NCBI RefSeq assembly: GCF_005234135.1
Contig: NZ_CP039965.1
Span: 1,348,501 to 1,412,500, forward strand
Direction: 5' to 3'
From: Pseudorhodobacter turbinis
Lineage (GTDB): Bacteria; Pseudomonadota; Alphaproteobacteria; Rhodobacterales; Rhodobacteraceae
DNA length: 64,000 bases
The translations under genes were made by a program, and so were the position numbers. A model generated the notes under the pieces. It worked only from the letters and a program-made list of their open reading frames with translations, was not told where the DNA came from and searched no databases. Below, piece by piece: positions 9,411 through 18,957 of this stretch. Each line of letters starts with the position of its first letter. Within the stretch, counting starts at the first letter, position 1.

Positions 9411-9837
9411 CTTCAGGGGTGGATGTTTATCCGATGCTTGCAAAGGTTTTCCACTTCGATGCCCAGAGACCGGCATTTTTCTGGGGGGTACTATTCACGA
9501 TGTGGCCCAAGTGGTATTATGCATATCGTTTATTGTCCGGATTCTAATCAAACCAAAGGACACCTCGGACGGTCGCCCACCGATTTTGCCACTATTCGCC
9601 ATCGGATTTTTTGTCTTGGCTACGCTGAACTCTCTGGGCTTTATACCTGTTTGGTCGGCTGATTTTGCTGGGGTCCTGAGCCGGTGGGCGTTGCTTGTCG
9701 CGGTAGCGGCGGTGGGAAACAAAACATCACTTGGCCGAATGGTTCAGGTGGGTCCAGCCGCGATTGCGCTTGTCTTTGTCGAGACGATCTTCCTTGGCGT
9801 GCTTATCCTGTGCGGTCTCTTGATTTTGGGCCGATGA
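9411..9837 (+). pseudogene. Truncated, decayed tauZ/YeiH-type (COG2855) putative sulfate/sulfite exporter
   Basis: Only the C-terminal third is present, starting at the IS6 end. Family text is scattered over frames: YPMLAKVFHFDAQ, then TIHDVAQVV in another frame (9490s), then LFAIGFFVLATLNSLGFIPV and SRWALLVAVAAVGNKTSL to a normal end at 9837. This matches the tail of the UPF0324/YeiH membrane family. In Rhodobacteraceae this family (TauZ) is encoded next to xsc and pta in taurine degradation. The pta relic directly downstream supports that reading. Confidence 0.7.
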
Positions 9838-9924
9838 CGCCGCACGCCATCTTCCAAACAAGGGCATCAGACGAACCTGTTTTGATCGTAGACCTGTCAG
9901 ATGCCTCTTGAAAAAGGCCTTTGC

Positions 9925-10760
9925 ATGAACCCGTTGAACCGTATTCTGGCTGCTGCACGTTCCCGTCAACGCCATATCATTCTACCGGAAGGGGATAACC
10001 CTCTGGTCACAGAGGCCGCTCGAAAAATCGTTGCAGACGAGATTGCCAAAATCACTCTGATGAACGGGCCGGATATTCCCGGTGTCATATCCCTAACCCC
10101 TTCCGAGGCGCCCGATTTGCCCTACCTCGCGCAAGAAGGGCATCAGATGCGCGTTGCCAAGGGCATGACAGCGCATCAGGCGCTGTCGGATATGAAGGAC
10201 CCGATCATGCAAGCGGCAATTCGTGTAAGGTTGGATTTGGCGGATGGAACTGTCGGAGGTGCTGCCGCACGAACGGCTGAAACCGTTCGTGCGGTTCTTC
10301 GGCATGTATCCTAACGTAAGTATCGTGTCGAGCTTTTTTTATTTTATTGTCACGCGGATCTCATGCGTAGATCAAAGGCGGAATAATTTTTGCGGATTGC
10401 GGCCTTGTCGTTGACCCAAATGATCAGGAACTGGCCGCAATCGCGCGATCTGCGGCCCAGTCTTGTCGCCAACTATTGAACGAAACGCCACGCGTGGCGC
10501 TTTTGTCTTTCTCGACTGCCGGGTCGGCGGAACATCCCAGTCTGACCAAAGTACGCAATGCAGTTTCCCTGATCCGTGCACAAGAGCCTGACTTGAAAGT
10601 TGAAGGCGAGATACACCCACAGTTCGCGCTAGATTGCGCGTCGAGTGGGATCGCATTGCGTGCCCCCTTGGCGGGCGGTTTGAGCGGCCGATGCGGGTCA
10701 CGCTTTTGCAATGCCCGAAGGATCGCGGTTAAAATATCGCGCATCACGGGCTTGCCTATG
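9925..10760 (+). pseudogene. pta: Decayed phosphate acetyltransferase
   Basis: It begins MNPLNRILAAARSRQRHIIL and keeps KGMTAHQALSDMKDP and DGTVGGAAARTAETVRAVL, then stops at 10314. The central part (SIVSSFF … GGxxFADCGLV) is recognisable across frames, and the C-terminal third resumes at about 10389 as FADCGLVVDPNDQELAAIA and VALLSFSTAGSAEHPSLTKV. The last part (CNARRIAVKISRITGLPMI) has lost the usual active-site context. Several indels make it non-functional. Pta converts acetyl-CoA made by sulfoacetaldehyde acetyltransferase (Xsc) pathways to acetyl phosphate or the reverse. Confidence 0.75.
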
Positions 10761-10865
10761 ATCCAGGTTAATTGCGCAATGCCAATTAAGTGCTACGCTT
10801 GACGGGTAGTCTGGCCCTAAGGGCGGGCAATCGCGAATCCGCGTTGTGTGGAGACCAAATAAGCT

Positions 10866-11825
10866 ATGGAATATAAAGACTATTACAAAGTACTGGGCGT
10901 GGAACGAACCGCGCCGCAAGAGGACATCAAGCGCGCCTACCGCAAACTGGTGCGCAAATATCACCCCGATGTGAACGCAGGCCCCGGCGCTGACGCGGCA
11001 GAGGCGAAATTCAAGGATGTTGGTGAGGCCTATGAGGTCTTGCAAGATCCTGAAAAACGCGCGGCCTATGACCAGCTTGGCGCAAACTGGAAGGAAGGGC
11101 AGGCCTTCAAGCCGCCACCAGATTGGGACGAAGGGTTCGAATTTTCCGGCGGTGGCTATACCGAGGCGGATCCACATGATTTCGGCTCTTTCTTTGATGA
11201 GCTGTTCGCGCGTCAGGGCAAGCCTTCGCCACATATGGGCGGTGACCGGCAGTTTAGCGCGCCGGGGCAGGACAGCCATGCAAAAATCGTGATCTCGCTG
11301 CGCGAAGCCTATGAGGGCGGATCACGTGACTTTAACCTGCGCGCGCCGGAGCTGGACCCATCGGGCCATGTGGTTTTGCGCGAACACGCCATCCGGGTAA
11401 CGATCCCCAAAGGGGTGACCTCCGGCCAGCATATCCGCGTTGCGGGCAAAGGCGGGGCCGGTGTGGGGCAGGGCAAGGCGGGGGACCTTTATCTTGAGGT
11501 GGTGATCGCCGAGGATAAGGCCCACCGTGTCGAGGGCCGCGATGTCTTTATGGATCTGCCGATATCGCCATGGGAGGCGGCCTTGGGCGCCAAGATCAGC
11601 CTGCCCACCCCCAGCGGCGAGGTGGAGCTGACGATCCCCAAACATGCGCAATCGGGCAAGAAGCTGCGCCTGAAGGGCCGCGGGATTCCGGGCAAGCATC
11701 CGGGCGATCTTTATGCGGTCATCAAGATCGTCATCCCGCCAACCGAAAGCGTGAAAGCCCGCGACTTATACGAACAGATGGCGCGCGAGATGGACTTTGA
11801 TCCGCGCGCAAGATTGGGAGGTTAG
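10866..11825 (+). CDS. cbpA: Curved-DNA-binding protein / DnaJ-class co-chaperone
   Basis: The protein is 319 aa. An N-terminal J domain (1-70, YHPDVN near residue 34) stimulates DnaK ATPase. A Gly/Phe-rich linker follows, then two DnaJ C-terminal beta domains (about 130-300) with ISLREAYEGGSRDFNL and LRLKGRGIPGKHPGDLY. The cysteine-rich zinc finger of DnaJ is absent, as expected for CbpA. It is followed after 3 nt by cbpM, its modulator, so the pair is an operon. Confidence 0.9.
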   Translation: MEYKDYYKVLGVERTAPQEDIKRAYRKLVRKYHPDVNAGPGADAAEAKFKDVGEAYEVLQDPEKRAAYDQLGANWKEGQAFKPPPDWDEGFEFSGGGYTEADPHDFGSFFDELFARQGKPSPHMGGDRQFSAPGQDSHAKIVISLREAYEGGSRDFNLRAPELDPSGHVVLREHAIRVTIPKGVTSGQHIRVAGKGGAGVGQGKAGDLYLEVVIAEDKAHRVEGRDVFMDLPISPWEAALGAKISLPTPSGEVELTIPKHAQSGKKLRLKGRGIPGKHPGDLYAVIKIVIPPTESVKARDLYEQMAREMDFDPRARLGG

Positions 11826-11828
11826 GAC

Positions 11829-12167
11829 ATGCCCGAACATATGGCCTTGGTGCAGGCATCCGAGATTGTGCAACCGCTGACCCTGAACGATCTGTGTCGG
11901 GTTTGTGGATCCCATGCCGATTGGGTTATCGAACTTGTAGAGGAAGGTATTCTGGAGCCGGCAGGCACCGGCAGAACGGTTTGGCGTTTTGAAAGCACCA
12001 GCATTACGATTGTGCGCAGGGTGCAGCGGCTGCAACGCGATCTGCGGTTGAATATTCCGGGCGTGGCGGTGGTCTTGTCGCTGGCCGATGAGAATGCCGC
12101 GCTGAAACGGCGATTGCAGCTTTTGGAAAACGACCCCCGCTATGCGATCTGGATGCCTGCGGATTGA
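11829..12167 (+). CDS. cbpM: Chaperone modulator CbpM (MerR-type HTH)
   Basis: The protein is 112 aa and starts MPEHMALVQASEIV. Its N-terminal winged-helix region (about 15-60, LCRVCGSHADWVIELVEEGI) resembles MerR, followed by an alpha-helical C-terminus ending in NDPRYAIWMPAD. CbpM binds the CbpA J domain and inhibits its co-chaperone and DNA-binding activity. The 3-nt spacing from cbpA and co-orientation support the assignment. Confidence 0.85.
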   Translation: MPEHMALVQASEIVQPLTLNDLCRVCGSHADWVIELVEEGILEPAGTGRTVWRFESTSITIVRRVQRLQRDLRLNIPGVAVVLSLADENAALKRRLQLLENDPRYAIWMPAD

Positions 12168-12228
12168 TTTCAGGGCGGGCTGAAAAGCATTGGTGCCCGA
12201 TCAAATACGCCAGATGTCCCGCAAGCGT

Positions 12229-12267
12229 GCATCGCCATTCTCCCGAGTTTTTGGAGTATGGCGATGC
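12229..12267. terminator. Hairpin between convergent cbpM and usp
   Basis: GCATCGCCAT and ATGGCGATGC form a perfect 10-bp stem, with an inner CTCC/GGAG stem around a T-rich loop. It lies in the 125-bp gap between convergent genes, where a bidirectional terminator is expected. There is no long T-tract, so strength is uncertain. Confidence 0.5.
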
Positions 12268-12292
12268 AGAAGGATATCATATGCGGCAAACG

Positions 12293-13147
12293 CTAACGGC
12301 CCAGAAAGACCGCGCGATCGGATTGTGCAATCATGCTGTGTGTGGTGCCGCCAAAAATAGTCTCACGCATTCTGGAATGCCCGTAAGCCCCCATGACAAT
12401 CAAATCCGCGCCCACCTCTTTGGATCGGTCAAGGATGCATTCCGCGATATCCTTGCCGCCGCTGGGATATTGTTGAACGGTGACGGTGCAGCCGTGATGG
12501 GTCAGCCATTTGGCGACATCGGCACCGGGTTCCTCACCCTCGCGCAACTCGGTCATGACGGGATCAAAGCTGGCGATGACCACCTCATCGGCCTGGCGCA
12601 ACAACGGCAATGCCTGATGTACGGCGCGGGCCGAATGGAGGTGGGTGTTCCACGCCACAAAGACCCGCTTAGGAGCACTAAGCACGGCAGCCTTTGGATC
12701 GTTCAACAATAGGCCTGCGGGCGATTGAAACAACACTCCGTAAACCGCCTGCCGAAAGATCGCTTCGGGTTCGCGTAACTCTTCGCTGATGATCGCCATA
12801 TCGCAAAGCATCGCCCGCCGCGCGATGGCATCGGCCAGCATCGCAGGCTCACAAGTGGCGGTTGCCACCTCGCCCGAGATGTCATGCGCTTGCAGCAGGG
12901 CCTCTACCTCTTGCGCCCTGTCATTGAGGGAGGTGCGAAGGTTTGCGACCTCCTCTTGCCATTCAGGCGGAATATCAATCGGGCCAAAGGGTGGCAGGCC
13001 GATGGCGGAATAGGGAAAGACGGGCATTTGTGCCACAAGCAAAACCACCGCCCGCGCCGGAATCGCCCGCAGAGTTTCAAGCTTTTGGGCAAGCCGGTCA
13101 AGGGGCGCGTCCTTGCTGGTGGCAATCAAGATTGTGCTGTTCTTCAT
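12293..13147 (-). CDS. Universal stress protein, tandem UspA type
   Basis: The protein is 284 aa with two Usp halves (about 1-150 and 155-284). The second half ends with the ATP-binding signature GADLIVMGAYGHSRMRETIFGG, of the G2xG9xG(S/T) type. It starts MKNSTILIATSKDAP after an AAGGAT site. Usp genes of this kind often lie in FNR-dependent clusters. It is the distal gene of the phaC-fabI-maoC/ptb-ackA-phasin block, all on one strand. Confidence 0.85.
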   Translation of the reverse strand: MKNSTILIATSKDAPLDRLAQKLETLRAIPARAVVLLVAQMPVFPYSAIGLPPFGPIDIPPEWQEEVANLRTSLNDRAQEVEALLQAHDISGEVATATCEPAMLADAIARRAMLCDMAIISEELREPEAIFRQAVYGVLFQSPAGLLLNDPKAAVLSAPKRVFVAWNTHLHSARAVHQALPLLRQADEVVIASFDPVMTELREGEEPGADVAKWLTHHGCTVTVQQYPSGGKDIAECILDRSKEVGADLIVMGAYGHSRMRETIFGGTTHSMIAQSDRAVFLGR

Positions 13148-13182
13148 GTTCGGGATCCTTGTGAGGGAGGTGTGGGGGGCTG

Positions 13183-13530
13183 TCAGCCTTTGTCTTTGGC
13201 CGTGTCCTTTGCGGCCGGCGTCAAGGTCTGTCCCATCCGCATCAGTTTGGCGGTTTCCGCCGCATAATCATCCATCGTTTTTTGAAAAAACTCGGCGTGA
13301 ATATGCTGTATCTCGACAAGGCCTTTTGCCTGCATCAAGGCTTGCTGTGTATTCACGTCTTCTTTCAGGCGGGCCGCCGTGAAATTCATCACTTCGCTGC
13401 TGATATCGGCCATGGCCGTCAACCAGTCCGTTCCCTGAAAAGGCATGGATTTCAGTCCGGCCTCTTGCATGGTCTTTATCAGGTCAACCATCGTAGAGGC
13501 AGTGTTTTCGGTTTTTCCGCTGTTGCTCAT
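13183..13530 (-). CDS. Phasin-family protein (polyhydroxyalkanoate granule)
   Basis: The protein is 115 aa, mostly amphipathic helix: DLIKTMQEAGLKSMPFQGTD, then a long coiled stretch with EFFQKTMDDYAAETAKLMRM. This is the phasin_2 pattern of small PHA-granule proteins. It has no signal peptide or membrane segment. Position between ackA and usp in a block with a PHA synthase supports a granule role. The assignment rests on pattern and context. Confidence 0.7.
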   Translation of the reverse strand: MSNSGKTENTASTMVDLIKTMQEAGLKSMPFQGTDWLTAMADISSEVMNFTAARLKEDVNTQQALMQAKGLVEIQHIHAEFFQKTMDDYAAETAKLMRMGQTLTPAAKDTAKDKG

Positions 13531-13620
13531 GACGTGCCCCCTTATCTGTGTTGCTGTTGCCGCAAGTATACAGGAATATGCCGTGCCGATATTGATCGGC
13601 GTTAACGTGTTGGCGCTAAC

Positions 13621-14796
13621 CTATAAGACAAGTGCGCGACAGGCATTGGCCACGACAGCCTCTTCGTTCGTGGGGATGACCAGCACCGAGACCTGCGACT
13701 GCGGCGCGGAAATGGTGGTGGCATTTTCGGCATTCGCCGCATTGTCAATCGCAACCCCCAACCAGCGCAGATGCTCACAGATCTTGCGGCGCACAAGCGG
13801 CGCGTTTTCCCCGATGCCGGCGGTAAAGACCAAGGCGTCCAGCCCCCCGATCGCGGGCAACAACCCCGCCAGAACCCCCGCCGCACGATAGCAATAAAGC
13901 GCGATTGCCTCTTCGGCCTCGGGGGTATTGGCGTCTTGCAGGATCTGCATGTCGTTGCTGATTTGCGAAACCCCGTAAAGGCCGGATTGATTATAGAGCA
14001 GGTCTTTGATCGCCTCGGGGGACATGCCTTCGGATTGCATCAGATAAAGGATCACCCCCGGATCGAGCGCCCCGCAACGCCGCCCCATCATCAAACCGTC
14101 CAGCGCGGTAAAGCCCATGCTGGTGGCCATGCTTTTCCCGTCGCGCATCGCACACATGCTGGCACCATTGCCCAGATGGGCGACCACCACACGGCGCGCC
14201 TCGGGCAGATGCGTGGGCAGGGTGCTGGCGATATAATCATAGGACAACCCGTGAAAGCCATAGCGGATGATGCCCTGATCGGTCAGGTCACGCGGCAGGG
14301 CGAACAGCTTGGCCAGCCGGTCTTGGGTGTGGTGAAAAGCGGTGTCGAAACAGGCGATCTGGGGGATGTCGGGATAGAGGTTTGCCACCGCCCGAATGGC
14401 CCCGAGGTTATGCGGCTGGTGCAGGGGGGCCAGCGGGTTCAGGGTTTCCAGCCGCGTCAGAATGGCCTCATCCACCACGGTCGGCGCGATGAAATCTTGC
14501 CCGCCATGCACGACCCTATGCCCCACGGCCAAGGGCACCGCGCCGTTTTGATGCGCGGCAATCCATGGCAACAAAAGGGCGATCAGGGCATCATGGCTGG
14601 CGTCTTGGTCCAGCGCGGCCAGCGCGCCCTTATCCACTGCGGCCCCGCTGGCATCGCGCGCGGCAAAGACCGGCGCGCTGCCGATCCCCGCGATCTTGCC
14701 ACCAAGGCGCGGCGCGGGCGAGGGGTCATGCGCATCATAGACCGCGAATTTGATGCTGGAGGATCCCGCGTTCAGCGTTAGAAAAACCCCGCTCAT
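13621..14796 (-). CDS. ackA: Acetate (or short-chain acyl) kinase
   Basis: This 391-aa kinase makes ATP from acetyl phosphate (or propionyl/butyryl phosphate) and ADP. Family signatures are FLTLNAGSSSIKFAVYD at the N-terminus, CFDTAFHHT near residue 150, and HLGNGASM and FTAGIGENA further on. Its ATG overlaps the TGA of the upstream maoC/ptb gene (ATGA), so the two are coupled, as expected for a phosphotransacylase-kinase pair. The acyl-chain preference cannot be read from sequence. Confidence 0.92.
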   Translation of the reverse strand: MSGVFLTLNAGSSSIKFAVYDAHDPSPAPRLGGKIAGIGSAPVFAARDASGAAVDKGALAALDQDASHDALIALLLPWIAAHQNGAVPLAVGHRVVHGGQDFIAPTVVDEAILTRLETLNPLAPLHQPHNLGAIRAVANLYPDIPQIACFDTAFHHTQDRLAKLFALPRDLTDQGIIRYGFHGLSYDYIASTLPTHLPEARRVVVAHLGNGASMCAMRDGKSMATSMGFTALDGLMMGRRCGALDPGVILYLMQSEGMSPEAIKDLLYNQSGLYGVSQISNDMQILQDANTPEAEEAIALYCYRAAGVLAGLLPAIGGLDALVFTAGIGENAPLVRRKICEHLRWLGVAIDNAANAENATTISAPQSQVSVLVIPTNEEAVVANACRALVL

Positions 14797-16190
14797 GTCA
14801 GGCCTCCGATGGTGTTGTGATGCACGAATATCTGCGCCATTGCGGTAGAGGCGAGGCGTGACATTACCCCATCCGCGCGGCTGGTCAAGACGATGGGGAT
14901 ACGCGCCCCCAGCACAATCCCCGCCGCCTCGGCACCGGCCAGATAGATCAGCTGTTTGGCCACCATATTGCCCGCCTCCAGATCAGGCACGATCAGGATA
15001 TCGCTCAGGCCCGCGACCTCTGACCGGATGCCCTTGGCCTTGGCCGCCGAAAGCGACACGGCATTGTCAAAGGCAAGCGGCCCGTCAAGCAACCCGCCGG
15101 TGATCTGCCCACGGTCTGCCATCTTGCACAATGCGGCGGCCTCAAGCGTGGAGGGGATGCTGGAGGTGACGGTCTCTACCGCCGAAAGCAGGGCGACCTT
15201 TGGCACCTCAATCCCAAGCGCGATGGCAAGGTCGATGGCGTTTTGCACGATATCGCGTTTGGCCTGCAGGTCAGGAAAGATGTTGATCGCCGCATCGCTG
15301 ATGAACAGCGGTTTGGGATAATTCGGCACATCAAGCGCAAAGATATGGGTCATCCGGCGCTCTGTACGCAGGCCGGTATCCTTGTGCAAGATCGGGGTGA
15401 GCAATTCATCGGTATGCAGTTTCCCCTTCATCAGCATATCCACCTTGCCCGCCCGTGCCAGTGCCACGGCGGTTTCGGCGGCGGCATGGCTGTGGGGGGT
15501 GTCGACAATCTCGATGCCGGTCAGGTCGCGGTTGATCTCGGCGGCCACGGCCCGGATCTTGGCCTCGGGGCCGACCAGAACGGGGATGATCATACCCTTG
15601 GCATGGGCCTCTAGCGCGCCCTCCAGTGACAGCGCATCACAGGGGTGGACGACGCCCGTGCGCACGGGCGGCAGATCGGCGGCGGCCTTGACCAGCGCGT
15701 TGAACCGCGCGCCCGGTTCATGCAGATGCACCTCGGGCAGGGTCACGCGGGGGCGGCGGACCTTGGTGGTGGGGGCGATGACCAAAGCTTGGCCCTTGAT
15801 CACCACATCGCCGTTTTGGTTCGTGCAAAGACAATCCAGCGTTACATGGTGATGTTTCTCGGTTTTCTCGGCCACGGTGACACGCACGGTAACGGTATCG
15901 CCCACCCCGACCGCGCCGCGAAAGCTCAGGCTTTGGTCCAGATAGATCGTGCCCGGCCCCGGCAGTTCCGTCCCCAAGACCGTAGAGATCAGCGCGCCCC
16001 CCCACATGCCATGGGCGATCACCTTGTGAAACATGTCAGAGCTGGCATATTCGGCATCAACATGGGCGGGGTTCACATCCCCCGACATGATGGCGAAAAG
16101 CTCGATATCCTCAGCCTTCAGGGTGCGTTTGATTTCGGCAAAATCACCGAGTTTGAGTTCATCGAAGGTGCGGTTTTCAATGAATTGCAT
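14793..16190 (-). CDS. MaoC-like hydratase fused to phosphate acetyl/butyryltransferase
   Basis: This 465-aa fusion has an N-terminal MaoC hotdog domain (about 1-145) with DVNPAHVDAEYA and HGMWGGALIS, the (R)-specific enoyl-CoA hydratase pattern. A Pta/Ptb domain follows (about 165-460), with VLVGPEAKIRAVA, KGKLHTDELL and a C-terminal VLTSRADGVMSRLAS. It could hydrate enoyl-CoA to (R)-3-hydroxyacyl-CoA for the neighbouring PHA synthase and convert acyl-CoA to acyl phosphate for AckA. It overlaps ackA and follows fabI by 21 nt. Confidence 0.88.
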   Translation of the reverse strand: MQFIENRTFDELKLGDFAEIKRTLKAEDIELFAIMSGDVNPAHVDAEYASSDMFHKVIAHGMWGGALISTVLGTELPGPGTIYLDQSLSFRGAVGVGDTVTVRVTVAEKTEKHHHVTLDCLCTNQNGDVVIKGQALVIAPTTKVRRPRVTLPEVHLHEPGARFNALVKAAADLPPVRTGVVHPCDALSLEGALEAHAKGMIIPVLVGPEAKIRAVAAEINRDLTGIEIVDTPHSHAAAETAVALARAGKVDMLMKGKLHTDELLTPILHKDTGLRTERRMTHIFALDVPNYPKPLFISDAAINIFPDLQAKRDIVQNAIDLAIALGIEVPKVALLSAVETVTSSIPSTLEAAALCKMADRGQITGGLLDGPLAFDNAVSLSAAKAKGIRSEVAGLSDILIVPDLEAGNMVAKQLIYLAGAEAAGIVLGARIPIVLTSRADGVMSRLASTAMAQIFVHHNTIGGLT

Positions 16191-16211
16191 AATGTCTTGT
16201 CCTTTTCCGGC

Positions 16212-16982
16212 CTAGGCCTGCACGTGATAGCCGCCATCGACATAGGCGATATTGCCCGTCACCTTGGATGACAGGTCGCTGATCAACCCCACCGCCATAT
16301 GGCCCACGTCCTCAATCGTGACGAGGGTTTGTTCTGGCGCGCGCTTTTGGGCCGCGTCGATCAGCGCGTCAAAATGCGCGATGCCCGACCCCGCCCGCGT
16401 GCGCAAAGGCCCCGGCGAGATGGCATTGACGCGGATCTGTTTCGGCCCCAGCTCCGCCGCGAGATAGCGCACGGTCCCCTCCAGCGCGGCCTTGACCGGC
16501 CCCATAATGTTATAGTTGTCGACCACCTTTTCCGCGCCGTAATAGCTCATCGTCAGGATGGTGCCGCCTTTGGGCATCATCGGCACGGCCAGCCGCGTCA
16601 GGCGGATCAGCGAATGCACCGAGATATCCATCGCGCGCGCAAACCCCGCCTTGGAGCAGGCACTGACCGGGCCGTGCAAATCATCCTTGGGGCAAAAGGC
16701 GATGGAGTGGATGACAAAATCAAGCTGCCCCCATTCGCGCTGGATGGCGGCAAAGACAGCCTCCATCTGGCCGTCGATTTCAACATCCAGCGGCAGGAAA
16801 ATCGGGGTGTCAAGCTGGGCTGCGACCGGTGCTACATAGGGTTTGGCACGATCATCGGCATAGGTGATCGCGACCTCAGCACCGGCGGCGCGTAGGGCCG
16901 TGGCACAGCCCGCGGCGATGGAATGTTCATTCGCAACGCCGACAACCAGCCCGCGTTTGCCTTTCAACAGGTTTTCCAACAT
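16212..16982 (-). CDS. fabI: Enoyl-[acyl-carrier-protein] reductase, FabI type
   Basis: The protein is 256 aa. FabI-type SDR features are visible: GLVVGVANEHSIAAG (nucleotide site), SIAFCPKDDL, and the active-site pair in MSYYGAEKVVDNYNIMGPVKAAL (Tyr-X6-Met-X-Lys spacing), followed by ISPGPLRTRAGSGI. It reduces enoyl thioesters with NADH/NADPH. It lies 6 nt after phaC, in a block concerned with PHA and acyl-phosphate chemistry, so it may be a specialised second FabI and not the housekeeping one. Confidence 0.88.
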   Translation of the reverse strand: MLENLLKGKRGLVVGVANEHSIAAGCATALRAAGAEVAITYADDRAKPYVAPVAAQLDTPIFLPLDVEIDGQMEAVFAAIQREWGQLDFVIHSIAFCPKDDLHGPVSACSKAGFARAMDISVHSLIRLTRLAVPMMPKGGTILTMSYYGAEKVVDNYNIMGPVKAALEGTVRYLAAELGPKQIRVNAISPGPLRTRAGSGIAHFDALIDAAQKRAPEQTLVTIEDVGHMAVGLISDLSSKVTGNIAYVDGGYHVQA

Positions 16983-16988
16983 CAGCGA

Positions 16989-18797
16989 TCACTCCTGAAA
17001 TACATAGGTGCCGGGGGCATCGCAGATGGGGGCATAGCCCTTGGCCTTTGCGCCCATCTGTGGCGGCTTGACCGGCGCGCCCGAGGCCTCGTCCAGCCAT
17101 GCGGTCAGTGCGGGCCACCATGATCCGTCCACGGGCTGGGTTTCGTCAGACCAGCTATCGGGGCCGGTATGGGGGTCATCCTTGGTCTTGGTGCGCATCC
17201 GGTAATGGCGGTGCGGGTGCCCCGGCTCGGATACGATGCCCGCATTATGGCCGCCGCTGGTCAGCACAAAAGTCACATCCGTATCGGACAAAAGGTTGAA
17301 CTTATAAACCGAATGCCAAGGTGCCACATGGTCACGCTCGGTCCCGACCATAAAGACCGGCACGCGGATGTCGGATATGGCGATGGGTTGATCGCCCACG
17401 AAATAGCGCCCCTCGGCCAGATCGTTTTTCAAGAACAGGCGGCGCAGATACTCGGAATGCATCCGGTAGGGCATGCGCGTTGCATCGGCATTCCACGCCA
17501 TCAGGTCGTTCATCTCTGACCTCTCACCCATCAGGTAATCATGGATCACCCGCGACCAGATCAAGTCGTTAGAGCGCAAAAGCTGGAACGCGCCGGCCAT
17601 CTGGTCACTGCCAAGATAGCCCTTTTCCCACATCATATCCTCAAGATAGGCAAGCTGGCTGTCGTTGATGAAAAGCGTCAACTCCCCGGCCTCGGTGAAA
17701 TCAACCTGCGCGGCCAATAGGGTCAAGGTTTTGAGACGGTCATCGCCATCGCGGGCCATCGCCGCCGCCGCAATAGAAAGCAGCGTCCCGCCAAGGCAAT
17801 AGCCGACCGCGTGGATCTGTTGCCCGCCGGTGATGGTGTTTGCCGCGCGCACAGCCTCCATGACGCCATAGGACAGATAGTCATCCATGCCCAGATCGCG
17901 GTCCTCGGCATCGGGGTTTTTCCACGATACCATAAAGACGGTGTACCCTTGCGCCGTCAGATATTGCACCAGCGAGTTTTGCGCGCTTAGATCAAGGATG
18001 TAATATTTCATGATCCAGGCCGGCACGATCAAGATCGGCTCTGGCCGGACCTTATCGGTGGTGGGGGCATATTGGATCAGCTCTATCAAACGGTTGCGAA
18101 AGACGACCTTGCCGGGGCTGATGGCCATGTTGCGACCGACCTCGAAATCCTCGGTGCCGACGGGTTTCTCGCCCGCATTGGTGCGAGAGGCATCTTCAAC
18201 GAAATTCTGCCAGCCGCGCACAAGGTTCATCCCGCCTTGGGCCATGGTCTTGGCCAGCACCTCGGGGTTGGTCAAGGGTGAGTTCGACGGCGAGAACACA
18301 TCAAGCATCTGCCGCGCGGCAAAGGTGACGACATCTTCATGCTGGCTGGTCACGCCCTCAACCCCGGTTGTGGCATTGTGCCACCATTGCTGGTTCAGCA
18401 AGAAGGCCTGAGACATCACGTTAAAGGGCCATTGTTGCCAATGTTCGTCCCGAAAGCGTTTGTCTTGGGGCAGGGGGGTGATGCAGGTCTGGTTGGATTT
18501 GGGGGTCAGCGCGCAAAGGCTGGCGTAATGGGCAAAGCGTGCGGTCTTTTTGACGGCTTTTTCCACCAGCTCCATTTGCTTGCCGGGGGCCGATGACAGA
18601 TGCAGCGCCCAATCGGTATAGGCGGCCGCCAGCGCGATGGGGGACAGCCCGCCGGTAAACCGCGCCTGCGCCGCCTTGAGCCCCTTATCAAGGCTTTGTT
18701 CCATATTCGCGGGGGCATGGGGCAGAAGGGCGGGCAAATTGGGCCAGTTGCTGCGGGGCATGTCGTGTTTGATCGGGGTTACGCTTTTATGCGCCAT
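16989..18797 (-). CDS. phaC: Class I polyhydroxyalkanoate synthase
   Basis: This 602-aa enzyme polymerises (R)-3-hydroxyacyl-CoA. It has the PhaC N-terminal domain (about 90-250, FNVMSQAFLLNQQWW) and an alpha/beta hydrolase domain with the lipase-like box GYCLGG (catalytic Cys). The Asp/His partners lie in GTERDHVAPWHSVYK and LTSGGHNAGIV. It starts MAHKSVTPIKHD and is the first gene of the block, 70 nt downstream of an FNR box. Confidence 0.92.
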   Translation of the reverse strand: MAHKSVTPIKHDMPRSNWPNLPALLPHAPANMEQSLDKGLKAAQARFTGGLSPIALAAAYTDWALHLSSAPGKQMELVEKAVKKTARFAHYASLCALTPKSNQTCITPLPQDKRFRDEHWQQWPFNVMSQAFLLNQQWWHNATTGVEGVTSQHEDVVTFAARQMLDVFSPSNSPLTNPEVLAKTMAQGGMNLVRGWQNFVEDASRTNAGEKPVGTEDFEVGRNMAISPGKVVFRNRLIELIQYAPTTDKVRPEPILIVPAWIMKYYILDLSAQNSLVQYLTAQGYTVFMVSWKNPDAEDRDLGMDDYLSYGVMEAVRAANTITGGQQIHAVGYCLGGTLLSIAAAAMARDGDDRLKTLTLLAAQVDFTEAGELTLFINDSQLAYLEDMMWEKGYLGSDQMAGAFQLLRSNDLIWSRVIHDYLMGERSEMNDLMAWNADATRMPYRMHSEYLRRLFLKNDLAEGRYFVGDQPIAISDIRVPVFMVGTERDHVAPWHSVYKFNLLSDTDVTFVLTSGGHNAGIVSEPGHPHRHYRMRTKTKDDPHTGPDSWSDETQPVDGSWWPALTAWLDEASGAPVKPPQMGAKAKGYAPICDAPGTYVFQE

Positions 18798-18866
18798 TAC
18801 CGGACCCTCCTTCTTAATGCGGATCGAATTCTATCTTCTGACATACAGCGTACAGATTTGTGACAA

Positions 18867-18880
18867 TTGATCTTGATCAA
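18867..18880. promoter_or_regulatory. Perfect FNR/FnrL box
   Basis: The sequence TTGATCTTGATCAA matches the FNR consensus TTGAT-N4-ATCAA exactly. It sits in the 160-bp divergent gap, about 70 nt upstream of phaC and 78 nt upstream of the HlyD-type gene. It therefore could make both operons responsive to low oxygen. Confidence 0.85.
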
Positions 18881-18957
18881 TATCAGCACCGCAAATTAGG
18901 TTAGAAGGCGACAAAAGGGGCCTTTGGCTGGCCCTATGTTGAATGAAGGTCGGGGTC

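Noticed and set aside
13771..14781. 336-codon ORF antisense to ackA
   Set aside because: Shadow ORF; ackA signatures on the opposite strand are unambiguous.
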